Source: Actinomyces sp. oral taxon 171 str. F0337 (GTDB lineage Bacteria > Actinomycetota > Actinomycetes > Actinomycetales > Actinomycetaceae). Taken from it: a stretch of 64,000 nt of DNA. Below the pieces are notes generated by a model that was given only the letters and a program-made list of their open reading frames with translations, was not told the origin of the DNA and made no database searches. The translations under genes were made by a program, and so were the position numbers. Location of the stretch: positions 496,001 to 560,000 of the forward strand of contig NZ_CP040005.1 in the NCBI RefSeq assembly GCF_005696555.1, given 5' to 3'. Positions within the stretch are counted from its first letter, which is position 1; the number at the start of each line of letters is the position of its first letter. Shown here one piece after another: positions 1 through 10,800 of the stretch.

Positions 1-110
1 CCGGCCGTGCGCTGACTGGCCGACCCCGGTCAGCCGCCGGCCACCTGCTCCGCCCTCGCCCCTTCCGCTCACCACCGCACCTTCGACCCGAGTCCACAAG
101 GAGCCCCCAC

Positions 111-1256
111 ATGACACAGCAGCCCGAGCAGCCCACCTCCGCCATCACCTACGCCGACTCCGGCGTGGACACCGCCGCCGGGGACCGGGCCGTCGCGCTC
201 ATGAAGGACGCCGTGGCCTCCACCATGACCCCGGCCGTCGTCGGCGGCGTCGGGGGCTTCGCCGGGCTCGTGGACGTCTCCGCCCTGCGTGACTACCGCC
301 GCCCCCTGCTGGCCACCTCCACCGACGGCGTGGGCACCAAGGTCGCCATTGCCCAGGCCCTCGACATCCACGACACCATTGGTCAGGACCTGGTGGGCAT
401 GGTTGTCGACGACATCGTCGTGGTCGGGGCCCGGCCCCTGCTCATGACCGACTACATCGCCTGCGGGCACGTCGTCCCTGAGCGGATCGCCGACATCGTG
501 CGCGGCATCGCCCAGGCATGCGCCGCTATCGGCACCCCGCTGCTGGGCGGTGAGACCGCCGAGCACCCCGGCCTCATGGCCCCCGACGAGTACGACGTCG
601 CCGGGGCCGCCACCGGCGTCGTCGAGGCCGATCGCGTCCTCGGCGCCGAGAAGGTGCGTGCCGGCGACGTCCTGGTCGCCCTGGGCTCCTCCGGCCTGCA
701 CTCCAACGGCTACTCCCTGGTGCGCCGCGTCATCGAGCACGCCGGCTGGGGCCTGGAGCACGAGGTCCCCGAGTTCGGCCGCACCCTGGGCCAGGAGCTG
801 CTCGAGCCCACGCGCCTGTACACCCGCGTGTGCCTGGCCATGCTGGAGACCCTGTCCTCACCGGCCGCCCCGGGGCCGGTCCACGCCCTGTCCCACATCA
901 CCGGCGGGGGACTGGCCGCCAACGTCGCCCGGGTCCTGCCGGCCGGGCTCATCGCCGACGCCGACCGCTCCTCCTGGACGGTGCCGCCGGTCTTCTCCAC
1001 CGTGCGCGAGCTCGGCTCGGTGCCGTGGGAGGACCTCGAGGGCACTCTCAACCTGGGCGTGGGGATGGTCGCCGTCGTCGACCCGAGTGTGGTCGACGCC
1101 GTCCTGCGGGTCGCCGAGGGCTCCGACATCCCCGCCTGGGTGCTCGGCGAGGTGCATGAGGCCGCGAAGTACGAGGCTCAGGGCCGGGTGGTCTCCGGCA
1201 CGAAGGGCGTCGACGGGGGATCGGTCGACATCCACGGCACCTACCGGACCGCCTGA
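111..1256 (+). CDS. purM: Phosphoribosylformylglycinamidine cyclo-ligase
   Basis: PurM (AIR synthetase) closes the imidazole ring of FGAM to aminoimidazole ribotide using ATP, the fifth step of de novo purine synthesis in the cytoplasm. The 381-residue product has the family's early STDGVGTK segment, the GGETAEHPG segment and the HITGGGLAAN segment in the usual order. It is a little longer than the common length of about 345 because of an N-terminal extension (TQQPEQPTSA) before the conserved YADSGVD start of the fold. The ATG follows a ccacaaggagcc ribosome site. The TGA at positions 13-15 may be the end of an upstream gene cut by the window edge; purF commonly precedes purM in actinobacteria, but this cannot be shown here. 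A hairpin terminator follows. Confidence 0.97.
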   Translation: MTQQPEQPTSAITYADSGVDTAAGDRAVALMKDAVASTMTPAVVGGVGGFAGLVDVSALRDYRRPLLATSTDGVGTKVAIAQALDIHDTIGQDLVGMVVDDIVVVGARPLLMTDYIACGHVVPERIADIVRGIAQACAAIGTPLLGGETAEHPGLMAPDEYDVAGAATGVVEADRVLGAEKVRAGDVLVALGSSGLHSNGYSLVRRVIEHAGWGLEHEVPEFGRTLGQELLEPTRLYTRVCLAMLETLSSPAAPGPVHALSHITGGGLAANVARVLPAGLIADADRSSWTVPPVFSTVRELGSVPWEDLEGTLNLGVGMVAVVDPSVVDAVLRVAEGSDIPAWVLGEVHEAAKYEAQGRVVSGTKGVDGGSVDIHGTYRTA

Positions 1257-1307
1257 GCGGCCGAGGCCGCCGCTGGCACGAACAGCGGGGGGACGACACG
1301 ACAACGA

Positions 1308-1346
1308 CGAGGCCCCGATTGGATGCGGTATCCAGCCGGGGCCTCG
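1308..1346 (+). terminator. Terminator hairpin after purM
   Basis: The arms cgaggcccc and ggggcctcg are perfect inverted repeats around a loop of about 21 nt, about 50 nt downstream of the purM stop codon. There is no U-tract, which is usual for high-GC actinobacterial terminators. Confidence 0.6.
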
Positions 1347-1537
1347 CACCGTGAGATGTCACGTGTGGCGACTAATCAATCCCCGCCGGGCCGGTTCTGG
1401 AGCAACGGGCCAGGGCAGCACCGCCCTGGCCTGGGTCGATGCGACACAGGCGGTTCGGTTCGGGAGTGAGAAGTCGCCGAGAGTGACACCGATGGCTGCC
1501 CGGATGGCCTCGACTCACGCGCTCGTAGGCGCGCGGA

Positions 1538-1566
1538 AGGGCCGGCAGGTGCTTTCCTCCGGCCCT
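1538..1566 (-). terminator. Terminator hairpin after the DUF3073 gene
   Basis: The arms agggccgg and ccggccct form a hairpin immediately downstream of the leftward DUF3073 gene. Confidence 0.5.
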
Positions 1567-1582
1567 CCTCGACTGGGGTGGG

Positions 1583-1786
1583 CTAGTTGCCGCCCTCGTC
1601 CCAGTCATCATCGTCGACGGCATACTTGGCGGCCAGTTCCTCGTAGTCGATCTCGTCGTCAGGCTCAGATCCCGAGGACGCTGAGACGAGCTCCCGCTCC
1701 AGAGCCTTGTAATCAGTCTCCGGGCTGAAGTACTTGAGCTTACGGGCAACCTTGGTTGCCTTGGCCTTCTGACGGCCGCGCCCCAT
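1583..1786 (-). CDS. DUF3073 domain-containing small protein
   Basis: A 67-residue protein beginning MGRGRQKAKATKVARKLKY, the hallmark of the actinobacteria-specific DUF3073 family. The N-terminal third is strongly basic and the C-terminal half strongly acidic (EPDDEIDYEELAAKYAVDDD). Its molecular function is unknown. The ATG at 1786 is chosen because the conserved MGRGR start aligns there; an in-frame ATG six codons upstream is less likely. In many actinobacteria this family sits next to purM, as here, but the two genes are convergent and not an operon. Confidence 0.9.
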   Translation of the reverse strand: MGRGRQKAKATKVARKLKYFSPETDYKALERELVSASSGSEPDDEIDYEELAAKYAVDDDDWDEGGN

Positions 1787-2241
1787 AGGCTCGACCCCCT
1801 CCAACGTGTCACGGCGCGCACGTGGGCGCGCTCTTCCTGGTCAAATATGTCGTGGGGCAACCGTACAACGTCAATGGTCACGAACACCATTCAGACACCG
1901 GGGGAGGGGCGTGGTGACGCACACCCCATATATGGGACGCGGGGTCCAAGAGCCCCATGGAGGGCGCCCAGGAGGCCTTCGGTGGGCCTTCAGTGAGCCT
2001 GCGGATGCTGCCCAACACGGCCCCGACGTTCCTCCAGGGGCTGGGAGTCTCAGAGGCGCGAGGCTGCCGACACGAGGACTCCTGAGAAGGGGTGGAGGAG
2101 GGGCTGCCTGGTGACTGGGGGTCGGCACTTCGCCGGGGGCGTACGCGGATAGCCGGACAGTGGAGGACCTGACATGCGCGGGGGTGGCGGCCCTGACGGA
2201 CGCACGGGTGCGCAGGTGGCGGCCCTGACCGACCGAACCAC
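1787..2241. other. Intergenic stretch without a recognisable gene
   Basis: No reading frame here has family features. The stretch holds a 15-nt direct repeat ggtggcggccctgac at 2183-2197 and 2215-2229. Between the two copies lies ggacgcac...gtgcg, which echoes the ends of the 68-nt palindrome that follows at 2242. Confidence 0.5.
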
Positions 2242-2309
2242 GAGGACGCACCATAGGGGCTGAGGACTGATCCTAGGGATGCAGTCCGTGAGCCTGATGG
2301 TGCGTCCTC
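2242..2309. repeat. 68-nt nested palindromic repeat, copy A
   Basis: The element begins gaggacgcaccat and ends atggtgcgtcctc, which are perfect inverted repeats. Inside lie a second inverted pair, ggactg and cagtcc, and a central cctagg. A nearly identical 68-nt copy is at 24556-24623 and a diverged copy at 48521-48586. The layout fits a REP-like intergenic palindrome able to fold into one long hairpin. Copy A lies just beyond the 3' end of the RelE-helicase gene. Confidence 0.8.
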
Positions 2310-2364
2310 GATGGGTGAGGCATGTGGTGCCCGGCGCGTGAAAATGCAGCTGAGAGACCACAAC

Positions 2365-4845
2365 CTAGGGCGTGAGGGCGGTGATGAGGGGGCTGGCCTC
2401 GCCGCTCCAGGAGATGGCGAGCTGGTCCCGGGCGCGGGTCGCGGCCACGTACAGCAGTGAGCGCTCCCGCAGGAGGGCATCGTCGCGGTCCGCGTCGGAG
2501 TACTGCTGGTCCCGCAGTGGCCGAGGGATCGCTTTCCTCGAGACGTCGAAGAGCAGTACCTTGCGGAACTCCAGACCCTTGGCGCGGTGCATCGTCATAA
2601 CTACGGGCCTGCCCCGACCGGCCGCTTCCCGGTCCACGGCGCGCACCTCTATCCCGTGCTGGGCCAGACCGTTGACGACGGCGTCGCGCTGGTAGCGGTC
2701 ACGCACGAGGACGGCGATTGTCTCCGGAGCGCTGTCCTCACTGTCTCGGTCCTGTTCCAGCCACACCGTCAGCAGCTCAGCGGCCTTGCTCAGCTCATCG
2801 GCGCGGTCGGTAGCGTGCAGCAGCAGCGGCTCGGGTCCGGAGCGCGGTGAGACGTAGTGGTGCTCCTCTGCCTGCCCCTCCATGTCTTCGTAGGTGCCGG
2901 GATCGAGGATCCCGAAGGCGACATCGAGGTTCTGACGGGTGGTACGGTAGTTGCGCGTCAGCCGCCGCGACCTCCCGCGCACCTGGATCCCGTAGTGGCT
3001 CAGCGTGATCTTCTTGCCGTAGATGCGTTGGTGGGAGTCCTCAGCCAGGAACAGGTCATCCGGGCCAGGTTCCACCAGCGCCCGCAGCAGCTGCAGGTGA
3101 GCGGGCGTGAGGTCCTGCGCCTCATCGACGAGCACGTGTCGGAAAGGTCGGGGTGTGCCGAGGTTTGCCTCCTGGTCGAGCCAGGCTGCGGCCAGGGCGA
3201 GCTGTTCGTCAAAGGAGGTTACGCCCAGGTCGGCGCTGCGGTCTCGGTAGCGCTCCATCGCCTTCCACACGGCGGCCCGCTTGGACCGGTCCAGGGCCAC
3301 GCCTCGCCCTGGTCGGCGCACGCGCAGGTACTGTTTGAGAGTCGTGACGCGCTGGGGTAGCACGATCAGCTCGTACTCGGACTCCAGGAAGTCGGCGGAA
3401 CGCAGCCCCTCGGGCAGCTCATCGCCCATGAGGGTGAGGACTTCCTGCCACACATTCTCCCTGGGGTAGGTGAGTACTCGCCCGCGCGGCTGGCCGATGA
3501 CCTCCTGGGCGATGGGGGAGATCCTGGCTCCGGCCTGCTGGAGGATCATGCGCGCCACCCGGTCCAGGCCGCTGACCATGACTCCGGGCTCGCTCAGCCT
3601 CTCGGTGAAGGGCAGCCGTGGTTCGAGCTGGGCGATCTGGCGGCGCAGGTCGTCGGCGAGGTTGCGCGTGTAGGTCGTCAGCAGGATCCGCGGCTCCTGC
3701 CCGTCAGCCTTGTCCCGCTTGGCCAGCTCGACGGCGCGGTGCACGGCAATGACGGTCTTCCCGGTTCCGGCGCCGCCCGAGACACGCATGGGACCATTCG
3801 CGCGCCGCTCCACGAGGGCCCGCTGCTGGGGGTGCAGGAAGAGCTGCCACTCGGCGAAGCTGAGCCCCTCGATGGCGCGGCGCAGGTCCTCGTCACTTTC
3901 CAACCAGGTGAAGGTCGAGCGCGCCGCGCGGGTGCGCAGACCTGCGATGAGGTCGGCGTCGGTGGGCTCTGCGGACACGTCACGTGAGGGCCGCAGCCCG
4001 AAGTCCTCACGGATCTCCTCGATCGTCGCCCCCGTAGCCAGGTTGAGCAGCGCCTCGCCCTGCCAGGACACCCGGGCGGTGGAAGCCAGGTCGAGGAGCT
4101 GGGACTCGCGCTGCGCCGCCAGTGCCGCTGCGCCGAGTCGGACGTCAATACCGAGCTCGTCGTGCAGCATCTCCACGGTGAGCCCATCGGGCCACACCGG
4201 TGCCTGGTCCCGGCTGGGAACGACGACGGCGCCCGGCACGGCAGCGGCCCCCGCCGTTCCGGCAACCGCTCCGCCTTCGCCCCGCTGGCCCCCCGTCCCA
4301 ACCGGCTCGCCAGGTGCCTGGGTGGGCGCGGAACCGGCGTCGGCTCCTCTGGCTTCCTCGTTGCGACGGCGCGCCTCGGCGTTGGCGGCCTGGATGCGGG
4401 CCGTCTCGCGGGCGATCTCGTCGGCCTCGCGCTGGGCGGCGGCGAGCTCGGCCTGGGCTGTGCGTCGCGCCTCCTCGACGGCGCGGGGATCCAGGCCGAT
4501 GAGGTCCCCGACGTTGACGACCTCGGTGATGCCGTTGCGGGGGTTGACGTGGACGGTGACGGATTCGGCAATCTTGATGGCCTCGTCATGTGGCCAGATG
4601 CCGTGGATGACGTAGACGACCTCGCCGTCGGCGGTGAGCTCGAACAGGACGGCCCGGTAGAAGTCGGTGACGCGCGCGGTACGCACACGCCGGTCCCGCG
4701 ATCCACGAATGGGCTCCAGGTGCAGCCCCGAGCTCGTGGACATGGTGGACAGCTTGCTGATGAACGGCCCGATCTTCGCCCTGAGGGAGGGGTCCTTGGC
4801 GGTGGCGTCCTTCGTCTTGCTGCTGGGCAACAGGATCGTGGCCAT
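2365..4845 (-). CDS. RelE-fold domain fused to a UvrD/REP-type superfamily 1 helicase
   Basis: The 826-residue protein has two parts. Residues of about 30-100 look like a RelE/ParE toxin fold (RTARVTDFYRAVLFEL, then VVYVIHGIWPHDEA), a fusion known at the front of some UvrD-like helicases. A charged linker (about 120-220) leads to the helicase: Walker A GGAGTGKT at 357-364, the DEAQD box in HVLVDEAQDLTP, and a C-terminal motif VI-like YVAATRARDQL. It probably unwinds DNA with 3'-5' polarity, using the RelE fold as a binding module, although a retained RNase activity cannot be excluded. Its ATG is one base after the stop of the upstream 2182-residue helicase, so the two are almost certainly co-transcribed and translationally coupled. 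It ends the defence operon. Confidence 0.88.
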   Translation of the reverse strand: MATILLPSSKTKDATAKDPSLRAKIGPFISKLSTMSTSSGLHLEPIRGSRDRRVRTARVTDFYRAVLFELTADGEVVYVIHGIWPHDEAIKIAESVTVHVNPRNGITEVVNVGDLIGLDPRAVEEARRTAQAELAAAQREADEIARETARIQAANAEARRRNEEARGADAGSAPTQAPGEPVGTGGQRGEGGAVAGTAGAAAVPGAVVVPSRDQAPVWPDGLTVEMLHDELGIDVRLGAAALAAQRESQLLDLASTARVSWQGEALLNLATGATIEEIREDFGLRPSRDVSAEPTDADLIAGLRTRAARSTFTWLESDEDLRRAIEGLSFAEWQLFLHPQQRALVERRANGPMRVSGGAGTGKTVIAVHRAVELAKRDKADGQEPRILLTTYTRNLADDLRRQIAQLEPRLPFTERLSEPGVMVSGLDRVARMILQQAGARISPIAQEVIGQPRGRVLTYPRENVWQEVLTLMGDELPEGLRSADFLESEYELIVLPQRVTTLKQYLRVRRPGRGVALDRSKRAAVWKAMERYRDRSADLGVTSFDEQLALAAAWLDQEANLGTPRPFRHVLVDEAQDLTPAHLQLLRALVEPGPDDLFLAEDSHQRIYGKKITLSHYGIQVRGRSRRLTRNYRTTRQNLDVAFGILDPGTYEDMEGQAEEHHYVSPRSGPEPLLLHATDRADELSKAAELLTVWLEQDRDSEDSAPETIAVLVRDRYQRDAVVNGLAQHGIEVRAVDREAAGRGRPVVMTMHRAKGLEFRKVLLFDVSRKAIPRPLRDQQYSDADRDDALLRERSLLYVAATRARDQLAISWSGEASPLITALTP

Positions 4846-4846
4846 G

Positions 4847-7800
4847 TCAGTGTCCTTCCAGGAGCTCGGGGATGAGCGCGCAGATATCGGTGGCGGTGCG
4901 GGCCGGATCGTCGCCGGTGACGATGACGCGCCAGCCGGCAGCCGTCAGGGCTTCCTCGTCGCCGTCCAGCGGCTCGGCGAGGACAGCAACCTTGGGCGCA
5001 GCCCAGGACAGGTCCGTCATGATGCCGCCGACCTCGACGCCGTCGCCCTCGTGGGGGAGGCCGGCCGCAGCCAGATGGGGCAGCAGGGTGAGGATCGGCT
5101 CGGGGGTGAGGTCCTGGTCGACGTCGTCCCAACCGAGATCGCTCATGGCGGCTGGGCTGCCGGCGACGTCGGCAACAGTGACCTCGGCCTGGGCGCGGGC
5201 GCGCAGCTCAGCCAGGGCCCGGCTGGTCGTGGTGATGTCCACGGGCACCTGAGTCAGGGCGAGCACGTTGCTGAGCCGCAGCCATGCCAGCCAGGCCTCC
5301 GAGTGCTCGGGACTCCCCAAAGCCTCATCGGAGTCGTCAAGCACGAGGGCCATCCCCGTGGTGGAGGTACCGGTGAGCTGAACCGCCAGGGCAAGGTGGG
5401 GGATGGCGAAAACCGAACCGGAGTGCGTCGATGCCGCAGGAGCGCCTGCGGCATCAGCAGCGCCGGCGGGTTCGGGCAGCTCGGTCTCAGGCCGCAGCAC
5501 ACGCAACGCCTCCCACAGCGGGTCCGCCCCGGCGCCCTGGGTGGAGGAGTACCGCAGGGATGCGTTCTGTCCCAGGGGCAGGTGGCCGGCGGCCCCGACG
5601 ATGAGCGGCCCCCAGGCGGAGTCGGCCAGAGCCGCCAGAGCGGCGGTGGTCGGACTGGTCTCGGGGTCCTCGTTGTCATCGCTGAGCATCGTCTCCAGCA
5701 GCGCCATTGGCCCCCCGCGCCAGGCGTCGATGGCCTGGTCGGTGACGCCGCCGGCGCGCGAGGCCCCCAGGGAGCCGTTCTTGAGCTGGGCGACGGTGTC
5801 CTCATTCAGCCAGGCCGGGTTCCACGGCCCGTCCAGGTCCTCGACGCTTACGGAGATGACCCGGTAGCCGGCTGCGCGCAGGCGTGCACGTTTGTCGGCG
5901 TCGTCGGTGAGACGGTTGTATTTGCGACTGGCGTGGAAGTTGCGGCCGTCGGTGAAGACGGCGATGGGACTGCGACCGCCGGGGCGCAGGCAGGTGAAGT
6001 CGGGGCGGGTGCCGCGGGCGTCAAGCTGGGGACGGATCCGCCAGCGGCCCCCGTCGATCTCCAACGCGGGCGCGCCCGAGGGGTCGCTGGTGGTGCGCAC
6101 GGCCATCTGCTTGCTCAGGAGCTCGGCGAGTGCGGCGCGGAAGCGCACCTCCAGGGGGCTCTCCCCGGTGCCAGCGCGCACGGCCTCGTCGGTGACCTCC
6201 CACAGGGGGACCTCTGGGTCGAGCTCGGCGAACACGCCCTCGGTGTCCTGGTTGCCGGTGGTCTCCAGTCCGAGGAGCTGGCCGATGGCGTGCAGGGCTG
6301 CGGCGCGGGTGACTTCTGCGGAGACGGCGTGGGGCCGCAGGCAGTCCGGGCACATGTCCTTACCTTCGGCGCGGCACGGGCAGTTCTCCAGGTGCTGGCC
6401 GGTGTGGATGAGGAGGTTCCAGAGCCGGGAGGAGTCGTCATGGTCGGTGAGGTAACCGGTGCCTCCGGGCACGGTGTCGTGCAGCAGGAGGGCGGGGCGG
6501 GTCTCACCGGGGGCGCCGCCGGCCACGGGGTGGGGGACGGAGGCGATGCCCAGGTGGTCGGGGGAGCCGCCAGTGGTGATCTCCAGTCCCAGGAGGATCG
6601 CGGAGGCCAGCGAGTCCACCCCCACCCGGTCGGTGGCGAAACCCAGCGGCAGGACGAAGGCGAGTGCCTCAGTGCTCAGCTCGCGCATGAGGTCGACGGC
6701 GATCACGTGCTCGGCGGAGTCGCTGCGGTAGCGGCACCAGGGCCGGTGCTCGCGGGCGGAGGAGGCCCGCGTGTCCGTGTCGAGCTTGCCGCAGGCCTCG
6801 CACAGGCGGAAGTCCCGCGAGGAGAGGGCGTTGCCGGAGATCCGGTCGACGCTCTGGCCGGCCAGGGGCCGCCCGGTGTTGAGCCAGCGCAGGTGCATGC
6901 CGCGGTAGCGGGTCACCCCGAACCCGGAGGCCTCCACGTTCCACTGGCGCACCGCGCGGGTAGGGTCGAAGTCGGCCAGGGGTAGGACCTCGAAGTGGGT
7001 GCGGAGCCGTTCGTCGCTGGAGTCCCCGATACGGGCGTCGTCCTGGGAGACGTCGGCGAAGACCCGGCTCAGGCGCAGGACCCGCCGGGCCCGTCCGACC
7101 TCGGCAATGTCGGTGTCGCGGCACCGGGGGCACTCCGTGGGCGCGGCGGGCCGGGTCTCCTGCGGCTCACGCGCATCGATGTAGCCGCAGGCCTTGCAGC
7201 AGAACCACCACTGGGCCTGGTTGCTCAGGTCGGAGGCGTCAATGCCCTCGATCTCCATCTCCAGGCCGCGGGTGTAGAAGGTGGCGCCGGGGGCGAACTC
7301 GTGCAGGGCGTGGACGGAGGCCCTGTCGACGTCGCAGGGCTCGGAGTGGAACTCGTCGCTGTCCGGGTCGCGCCAGGAGACGCGGGCGGACAAGCGCACC
7401 GAGTCGTCAATGAGGGTGTAGTTGGGCAGGACGCCGTGGCGCTCCAGGGCCGAGACCCAGTGCTCACGATCCAGGTCGAAGATCCGGGACTCGGCCGCCT
7501 TCCGGGCTCCTTCGGCGGAGCGATGGGCCCGTAGATCCTCCTCGGTGGCGTTGGGGCGCTCGGCGGCGACCTTGAGGTCGGGCAGGGCCTCCCGAATCTG
7601 GCGCTCCTGGCGGTGGAGCTGTTCGGACTCGGCGCGGTGCTCGGCCGCAGCGCGCTGGAGCATCTCCCGAGGCCCGGCGCCGGAGTCCTGGGTCACCCAG
7701 GCGCTCAGGCGGTCGAGCGCCGGCGTGCGCTCCTGGAAGGCGGCGGTGAAGGCCTGCGCCAGCAGGGCGCCGTCGCGCTCGATCCGCTCGCACAGCGTGG

Positions 7801-10800
7801 TGATGAGCGAGCCTTCGCCGGTGGCGCCCAGGGCGGTCTTTGCGGTGCCGCCGCCGTGGCCGCCGGAGGGGATGGCCGGGTGGTTCTCGCGGGCGAGGGT
7901 GTCGATGACGGAGGCCAGGAACTGGCGGCGCAGGATCTCCTCGGCCCCCAGGTAGGTCGACGGCGGCGCGACGGAGCCGTTGAGGAGCCGATCCGGGGCG
8001 TCAAGGATCGGGAGCTGGCTGCGCCTGCCGGGCACGTAGGCCAGGGCGAGCGCCGAGCCGCTGCGGCGGCCCGCGCGGCCCACCCGCTGTACGTAGGAGG
8101 CGACGGTGGCCGGCAGGGAACCGAGCATGACGGTGGACAGGTCCCCGATGTCGATACCCATCTCCAGGGTGGGGGTGGCCACGAGGACGTTGGGGTCGCC
8201 GGGCACCTGCGTGGGGCGCTTGAACCCGGTCTCGACGTCGGCGCGCTCCTTGGCGTCGAGCAGGGAGGTGTGCTCGTGGGAGTCGACCCGGCGCACGTGG
8301 GCCCCGGCGTACATGCTGCGGTAGAAGCTCTCGGCCGGGTGCGGCTGGGCCCTCAGGTGGCCGGGGCAGGTGGCGGCCAGGCAGGGGGCGGCGTCGAGCT
8401 GGTCGACGGTGGCGGTGGCGGCGGGCAGCTGGGTGCGGCAGGTGTCGCACACCAGGAGCAGGGCCTCGCGCGTGGTCTCGCGCAGCGGGGAGACGACGAC
8501 GCGGCCGGCCGGCAGCCCGTAGACGGTGCCGCCGGAGTTGGTGGTGGTGACGCTGAGGATCCCGGCCTCGGCCAGGTGGGCCAGGAGCGCGCAGGCCAGG
8601 CGGGAGGCGTGGGTGGGCACGACCCCCAGGCACTTGCGGGCCCAGGTGGCGTACCAGGACTTCGAGGAGCCCACCGGCGCGAAGGCCGACTTGCGGGTGT
8701 CGAGGCCGCCGCCGACCTGGGGGAAGGCCGGGGCGGCGCGCCCGGTGGGGAAGGCCGGCTGACCCTGGTGACGGTTGCGCTTGTACCAGATCCACAGGCG
8801 CTTGCCGTCGTCGCGCTTGTAGCGCGAGAGCCACTCGTGGTCGATGGCGCCCTCGCGGCGCATGTGCTCCAGGGTGCCGCGCACCCAGGCGAGCAGGGCC
8901 GCGTCGCTGGTGTCCTTGAAACCGTCGAGGACGCCCTGCTGGTCGGTCCCGAGGGCCTGACGGGCCAGAGTCACCAGGGCGTTGGCGCGCCCGGCGCTGA
9001 CGTGGACGGTCACCGAGCCGGTGGCCTCCAGGGTGCGCCCGTAGGTGGACTGGAGCCCCACCTCCAGGGCGATGTCGAACAGGAGCCGACGGCGCACGTG
9101 CGGCTTGGCCCGGCTGCGCTTGGAGGCCGGGGCCTTCGGGTCCCAGTAGTGCTTGAAGCGCTGGTGCTCAGACAGGGCCGCGGGGACCAGCCGGTAGCGG
9201 TCGAAGGCGCTGGCCTGGGCGTCGTCGAGGGCGGCCTCGGCCCACTCCTCGATGGGCATCTCCGCTCGCAGCGCCCCGCGCAGGGCTGAGCGCAGGCTCA
9301 TGGTGTGGGAGCGCTGGTTGACGTAGCCGGCGCGGTGGGCGGCGTCCTGCACGGAGTCGGTGAAGATGAGGGCGCGTTTCTCGGTGTTGTCGAGGGCGTC
9401 GTCGCCGAACAGGGTGGTCAGGGACACCGACAGGAGGGTGGCGACGGCTGAGCCGAGGAAGCGGATGGAGTCCTTGGCGCCGCAGGAGGGGCAGACGTCG
9501 TTGGTGGAGTCCTCGGTGATGCTGCGTTCGTCCCCGGTGAGCATGAGGACCGGCAGGACGAGGCCCTCCTTGGCCTCGGTGCTTTCCTGGGCGGGGCGGC
9601 GGGTGAGGATTTCGCGGCTGTTGATGGAGTACCAGCGCAGCCCGGGGTGGCGGGCCTCCAGGTTGATCTCGCCGGCCTCGGTGCGGGTTCGGTAGTCGGC
9701 GTCCTCCCCGGGGGCGTGCAGGAGGGCTCGGAAGCGGGGGTCGCCGGTCTTGCGGTCGCGGCGCACGTGGGTCTGGTCGTCCTTCTCCTTCTGGCCGGTG
9801 GGGGCCAGGACGATGCCCCAGCCGGAGCGCCCGCAGGAGCGGCAGTACAGGGCGGGGCGCGCTGGCTCCTCGACCTGTGTCTGCTCGGAGGCGGCGTCGG
9901 CCCAGCGGAAGGAGGGCAGGGAGCTCAGGGCCCGGTCGACGCGGGTGACCTCCCGGATCCACAGGGTGACCTCCACGTTGACCGCGCTGCGGTCGGGTTT
10001 GCCGTCGAGTCCGGCGCGCACGACGGACAGGGCCGCCAGGATCGCGGAGAGGACCCGCCGGGCCAGACCCGACTCGGGGACGGGGCCCAGGAGGCCCCGG
10101 GCGAGGTCGGCCAGCGGCGTGGAGCGCTCGGCGGCGCGCACGAGGTCCAGGACGTCGGGGTGGGCCTGGAGGGCGGAGGCGAGGCCGGCGGCGTCGAGGG
10201 TGTCCTCCACCTCCTCGGGCAGGTCGTAGAGGTGGGCGACGACGTCGCGGAGCAGCTCCTCGGGGTTGGGGGAGCCGGCCTCGGCGAGGCGGGCCAGGGC
10301 CTGCAGGTTCTCACCGGGCAGGGAGCGCAGGCGCAGAGCGCGGCCGGCCAGGCCCTTAGTCTGGGCAATCTGGCGGTGCGTGGCGGCCCACTGGTCGAGG
10401 TCGGCACGGGTCTCGGTGACGACGGCGCTCGTGGGCAGGTCGGTTCCGAAGACGTCGCAGGCGAAGGCGAGCATCTGGGAGGGGTCTGCCCCGTCGCCGA
10501 GGGTGGCGGAGGTGGCCACAGGGCACACGGGGCCGAGCGGGGCGGAGGCGAAGGCCTCCTGGCGGGGGTCGTCGGCGGGCAGGTGGGCGCGCAGGGTCAG
10601 GCCCAGGCGCCGCAGCAGCATGGCGACGTCGGTGCCCTGTGCGCCGTCGTAGGTATGGAACTCGTCAAGGACCAGGTAGGTGAGCGACCCGGCTGAGGCC
10701 CGCCACAGCTCGCGGTCCTCGGGGCGCAGGAGGAGCTGGTCGAGCATCTTGTAGTTGGTGAGCAGGATGTCCGGTGGGTTGTCGCGGATGACGTAGCGGT

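Noticed and set aside
4667..6985. Long open frame opposite the giant helicase gene
   Set aside because: Low-complexity Gly/Val/Ala translation, no family features, while the minus strand encodes clear helicase motifs.
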